This document shows positions 62,201 to 64,000 of a DNA stretch of 64,000 nt, piece after piece. Numbering within the stretch: the first letter of the stretch is position 1; each line of letters opens with the position of its first letter. Source of the stretch: Diphasiastrum complanatum (lineage: Eukaryota > Streptophyta > Lycopodiopsida > Lycopodiales > Lycopodiaceae); the NCBI GenBank assembly GCA_029204225.1, contig CM055109.1, positions 42,105,449-42,169,448 of the forward strand, given 5' to 3'. The translations under genes and the position numbers were made by a program. Below the pieces are notes generated by a model. The model did no database searches and was not told the origin of the DNA. It was given only the letters and a program-made list of their open reading frames with translations.

Positions 62201-63209
62201 GTCCATCATAAGATAAGAGAGAAGAGAAAAACTCCCTTTTACTAGTCATGTGTGAACTAGCACCCGAGTCAATCCACCAAGGATCTTCTCCTTTGAAGGT
62301 TGTTGAAGAAAATATGGACATCATGAGAGAGTCCTCATGTGAACTCTCCTCCTCCTCCTCTTTGCTCATGTTGGCTTGGCTTTGATCTTGCTTCCTCTTG
62401 AAGCATTCCGAGGCATAATGCCCCATCTTGCTACAATAGTAGCACTTCACCTTTGATTTGTCCTTCTTGACTTTGGTGGTTGATGGAGATGCCTTTGGGG
62501 GTCCTTCTTGATCCTCAAGCTTTGTAGACTTCTTGAATGTTGATCCTTTGCCTTTGGACTTGCCTTTGCCTTTGGTGAAGAGAGCTTGGTCATCTCCACC
62601 TTGGATGGAAAGCCTATCCATCCTCTCTTGCATTTGGCTCCTTCTTGATTCCTCAGCCATGAGTGTGCCTTGGAGTTCTTCAAGTATGGGTAGCTTACCC
62701 ATAATTGCATATCCCTGAACCAAATTATCAAATTCAAAGCTTAGTCCATTCAATATGAGTTGAACAAGCTCTTCATCCTTGATAGGATCACCTATAAAGG
62801 CTAGCTCTTTGTTCAATTCCTTTACTCTTAGGACAAAAGTATGTGCACTCTCTCCTTTCTTTTGATAGCTTCTATAGATTTGATTCCTCAAAGCTAACAT
62901 TCTAGTTTGGTTCTTGGAATCATAGACCTTTTGCAAAGTCTCTTAAGCATCTTGAGCTGAAGTGCAATCTCCTACCTCTCTTAAGAGTTCATTTGCAACA
63001 TTCATTTTTATGCAATGTAGTGCAACATTGCACCTCTTGATGTATTTGGCTTTTTCTTGAGGATGAATAGGTTCACCCTCCTTACCATTTACAATTTCCA
63101 TCAGATCTTGCATGATCATGATAGATTCCATTCTAACTTTCCATATGGAATAGTTAGTTTTGTTGAGCCTTTCATTAGTATCCAAAAGATATGCATTTAT
63201 AGATGCCAT
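59241..63209 (-). CDS. Copia F gag-pol polyprotein, one in-frame stop
   Basis: Complete Ty1/copia polyprotein in a single frame of 1323 codons from ATG at 63209 to the stop at 59241, interrupted only by TAA at 62943-62945 inside gag. Domains (residues from the ATG): gag N-terminus (MASINAYLLDTNERLNKTNYSIWKV) and UBN2-like part to ~210; zinc knuckle CYYCSKMGHYASEC at ~256; protease DSGAS at ~314; pre-integrase HKRLGH at ~447; integrase D ~511, D ~573, E ~609 (DD35E); RT with YVDD at ~1002; RNase H with SDSDFVGDKRDRKSTSAY (~1165) and STEAEYK (~1205); terminal ADLLTKPL. All catalytic residues are present. It is the youngest-looking element here, with gag-pol encoded without a frameshift, as usual for copia. 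Confidence 0.95.
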
Positions 63210-64000
63210 CTAGTCTCCTAATCAAGGACTTGACACAAATGAAGGTTACTTCTATTGATTTGATTGAATTTCTACCTTATCCCACTTCTTAGGGACCTGA
63301 AAAGATCAATAATAGACTTCCTATAAAGATCTAAGAATGATCTCTAACAAAATCAAATCATAGAATACTAGAAACAATGCACTTGCTTGATTGAAGTAGA
63401 CAATACTAGTAGAATTGCCCCTCTTTCTATAAAGAACATTAAAGCTTCCAAATGATCTGATCAAGAGTGAATTTCAGCAACCTAATATACTTCCAAAATC
63501 ACTTGTAAAAGATCTAAATGGAACTTAATGAGGATGCAACACAATCTACTATCCAATCACAAGCAAAAAATGATCAAAATTGATGAAAAATTGATCTAAT
63601 TTGGTGCATAAGTCAAGCAATGGTTGGACTAAACCCAAATCACTTTAGGAGGTGTCTACTACACCTTAGAACAGCCTTGAAGAGTCCCCAAAACTCTGAT
63701 CTTCCCTCTCCTTGAATTCTAGAAAGCCTCCTCTATGAAATCACCTCCAAAACTTGCTTAGAAATCAATGCTTGGAGCAAGCAAAACTTGCTATCTTGGT
63801 AATGTGAATTGAGTTCAACTTTGCCTCTAGTTTTAGACACCTAAACACCTGCAAATGAAGTCACACAACACCAATCTCCAATGTATTTGACTCACTTTGA
63901 GTTCTAGAATCAATACTAGATGCTAAGATCCAATCTACACAAGATTTAGATCAAAAATTGTGATCAAATTGAATGAAAACCAAGGATTTAGCTCATTTCA
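63210..64000 (-). other. Copia F 5' leader, 5' LTR probably beyond the window
   Basis: No ORF. It does not visibly match the 3' LTR and no PBS was recognised, so this is untranslated leader or the start of a diverged region. The element may be cut by the window end. Confidence 0.4.

Overview
The window is nuclear DNA from a land plant. It holds one intact spliced protein gene, a cellulose synthase-like D (CSLD) gene at 22618-26556 (+) with two GT-AG introns. Almost everything around it is layered LTR retrotransposon debris, long (CT)n tracts and AT-rich spacer. The species cannot be fixed from sequence alone. The few introns in CSLD and the unusual Ty3/gypsy and Ty1/copia families would suit a repeat-rich non-seed plant (lycophyte, fern or bryophyte), but that is inference. 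I found no rRNA, tRNA or CRISPR.

Layout. 1-5290: decayed Ty3/gypsy element (+) with gag zinc knuckles, two successive retropepsin-like segments, RT, RNase H and integrase; the RT/RNase H part is split by a ~190 bp insert. 5728 to ~6950: copia-type LTR with a 10-bp-periodic CGGT array. 7240-8010: gypsy integrase remnant (-). 8941-9440: two ~270 bp tandem units. 9600-11767: gag-only gypsy remnant (-), followed by tandem hairpin repeats (11910-12260; relatives at 15490-15870). 13200-14470: copia remnant (-). 15967-19440: copia A (+) with its 3' LTR, lying against copia B (19443-21190). 21205-22617: CSLD upstream region. 22618-26556: CSLD. 27541-30040: a ~760 bp segment present twice, each copy carrying the same protein C-terminus (-) and a cluster of short hairpins. 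30066-32241: copia C (-) with a 132 bp CT tract in its LTR. 34640-35968: copia E (+), 5' half. 36275-36700: another copia gag. 36686-37945: a GC-richer, unrecognised coiled-coil ORF (+). 38038-39947: gypsy gag-protease (-), lying against a plus-strand gypsy pol (39914-43468). 44473-47425: LTR fragments with huge CT tracts around a 660 bp polypyrimidine stretch and a second gag-only remnant; one LTR is followed by a tRNA-Asp-type primer binding site. 47423-48254: unassigned open frame. 52668-55270: intron-containing, transposase-like gene (+). 55403-57480: a promoter-like site and a separate unknown minus-strand gene. 57586-58330: copia LTR with an initiator-Met-type primer binding site. 58500-64000: copia F (-), almost intact, interrupted by a single stop codon.

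Functionally, CSLD is a Golgi/plasma-membrane glycan synthase of tip-growing cells. All other coding content is transposon-derived or unrecognised. Many disabling stops look like C-to-T changes at CGA or CAG codons, as expected of methylated, silenced repeats. The most novel items are the transposase-like gene at 52.7-55.3 kb, the coiled-coil ORF at 36.7-37.9 kb, the doubled retropepsin arrangement at 1.6-2.8 kb and the tandem hairpin families.
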